This document shows, piece after piece, positions 5,624 to 6,266 of a stretch of DNA of 6,266 nt (its first letter is position 1; every line of letters starts with the position of its first letter). The translations under genes were made by a program, and so were the position numbers. This stretch comes from Pseudomonadota bacterium (GTDB lineage: Bacteria; Pseudomonadota; Alphaproteobacteria; Rhizobiales; Beijerinckiaceae): positions 1 to 6,266 of the forward strand of contig JAKANG010000101.1 in NCBI GenBank assembly GCA_021812505.1, given 5' to 3'. Below the pieces are notes generated by a model. The model made no database searches, was not told the DNA's origin, and saw only the letters and a list, made by a program, of their open reading frames with translations.

Positions 5624-6266
5624 ATGTCGAACTCCATGCCCGCCGAGCCGGCCTTTTCGGTCGAAAGCGACGGCGAGACGCTTCGCCTCGTCCTGCGCGG
5701 GGCGTGGACGATTTCGGCCTCGCGGGCGCTGGAAAGCGCGGCCGATGCGCTCGGCGCGGCCGGGCGGGGGGCCGCGCGGGTGGCGATCGACTTCGCCGGG
5801 GTGGCGCGGCTCGACACCGCCGGCGCCTGGCTGATCGACAAGGCCCGCGCGCAAATGGCGGCGGGCGGCGCCGCGACCGAATATCGAAGCCTCGATTCGG
5901 ATCAAAGCCTTCTGTTGCGCGAAGCGGCCTATGCGCCGCCGGCGTCCGAGGCGAAGCGCGGGCGCAGGCCGGTCGTCGACCTTCTTGTCCGACTCGGCAA
6001 ATGGAGCGCGATGGTCGCCGGCAATGTGGCGACCGGCGTGTCCTTTTTCGGGGAAATGTCCACCGCGACCTTGCGGGTGATGTTCAATCCCGCGCTTTCC
6101 CGCCCGACGTCGATGATCTACCATATGGAAAACTTCGCCTTGCGCGCGGTGCCGATCATCGTGACCATCAATTTCCTGGTCGGCTGCATTGTCGAGCAGC
6201 AGGGGCTTTATCAATTGCGGCGCTTCGGCGCCTCGACCTATGCGATCGAATTGATCGCCCTTCTCG
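5624..6266 (+). CDS. STAS-MlaE family ABC transporter permease, 5' part
   Basis: The first 214 residues of an ABC permease of the MlaE family; the rest lies past the window edge. MlaE-type permeases sit in the inner membrane with an MlaF-type ATPase and MlaD-type (MCE) protein and move phospholipids between inner and outer membranes. Residues about 10-100 form an N-terminal STAS-like domain: beta strand TLRLVLRGAW, then VAIDFAGVARLDTAGAWL, where DTAGAWL replaces the usual D-S-(S/A)-G of anti-sigma-factor antagonists. A linker (about 103-116) leads to the permease core, with GVSFFGE at 138-144 and the family hallmark VPIIVTINFLVGCIVEQQG at 176-194. ATG 5624 is used; an in-frame ATG at 5636 is possible, and the ribosome site is weak for both. 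The fused STAS form is common in alphaproteobacteria. Genes for the ATPase and MCE protein would be expected just downstream. Confidence 0.9.
   Translation, partial: MSNSMPAEPAFSVESDGETLRLVLRGAWTISASRALESAADALGAAGRGAARVAIDFAGVARLDTAGAWLIDKARAQMAAGGAATEYRSLDSDQSLLLREAAYAPPASEAKRGRRPVVDLLVRLGKWSAMVAGNVATGVSFFGEMSTATLRVMFNPALSRPTSMIYHMENFALRAVPIIVTINFLVGCIVEQQGLYQLRRFGASTYAIELIALL

Noticed and set aside
5540..6214. Minus-strand open frame of 224 codons across the MlaE-type gene
   Set aside because: It is antisense to a convincing STAS-MlaE permease frame and its product is basic, His/Arg rich and motif-free.

Overview
This GC-rich window reads as ordinary chromosome from a Gram-negative bacterium, most likely an alphaproteobacterium of the Hyphomicrobiales type. 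That placement is inferred from codon use, from the inner-membrane lipid proteins, and from the style of the STAS-MlaE and dipeptide epimerase proteins. I see no tRNA, rRNA, CRISPR array, transposase or prophage gene.

Layout: (1) bases 1-765, plus strand: the 3' end of a DgkA-type lipid kinase, then a closely spaced conserved gene of unknown function. (2) Bases 766-935: a convergent gene junction rich in hairpins, including a 31-bp tandem duplication that runs into the 3' end of the next gene. (3) Bases 936-3948, minus strand: from upstream to downstream, an unknown multi-pass membrane protein, a PAP2 lipid phosphatase and a TDT/TehA-family anion transporter. Gaps of about 250 and 307 bp separate them, so they are probably separate transcription units; two of them have consensus-like TATAAT boxes upstream. 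(4) Bases 4079-4450, plus strand: a small secreted protein with four cysteines after its signal peptide. (5) Bases 4484-5479, minus strand: an L-Ala-D/L-Glu (dipeptide) epimerase with every catalytic residue present. (6) Bases 5624 to the end, plus strand: the 5' part of a STAS-MlaE ABC permease, cut by the window edge.

Most of the recognisable genes concern the cell envelope. DgkA phosphorylates diacylglycerol and/or undecaprenol, PAP2 enzymes remove phosphate from lipid phosphates, MlaE permeases move phospholipids between membranes, and the epimerase recycles murein-derived dipeptides. They are not arranged as one operon, so a joint function is only a theme. I did not find a convincing new system. 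The most useful leads are the unknown gene behind dgkA, the 31-bp hairpin duplication, and the A9 tract inside the epimerase gene.
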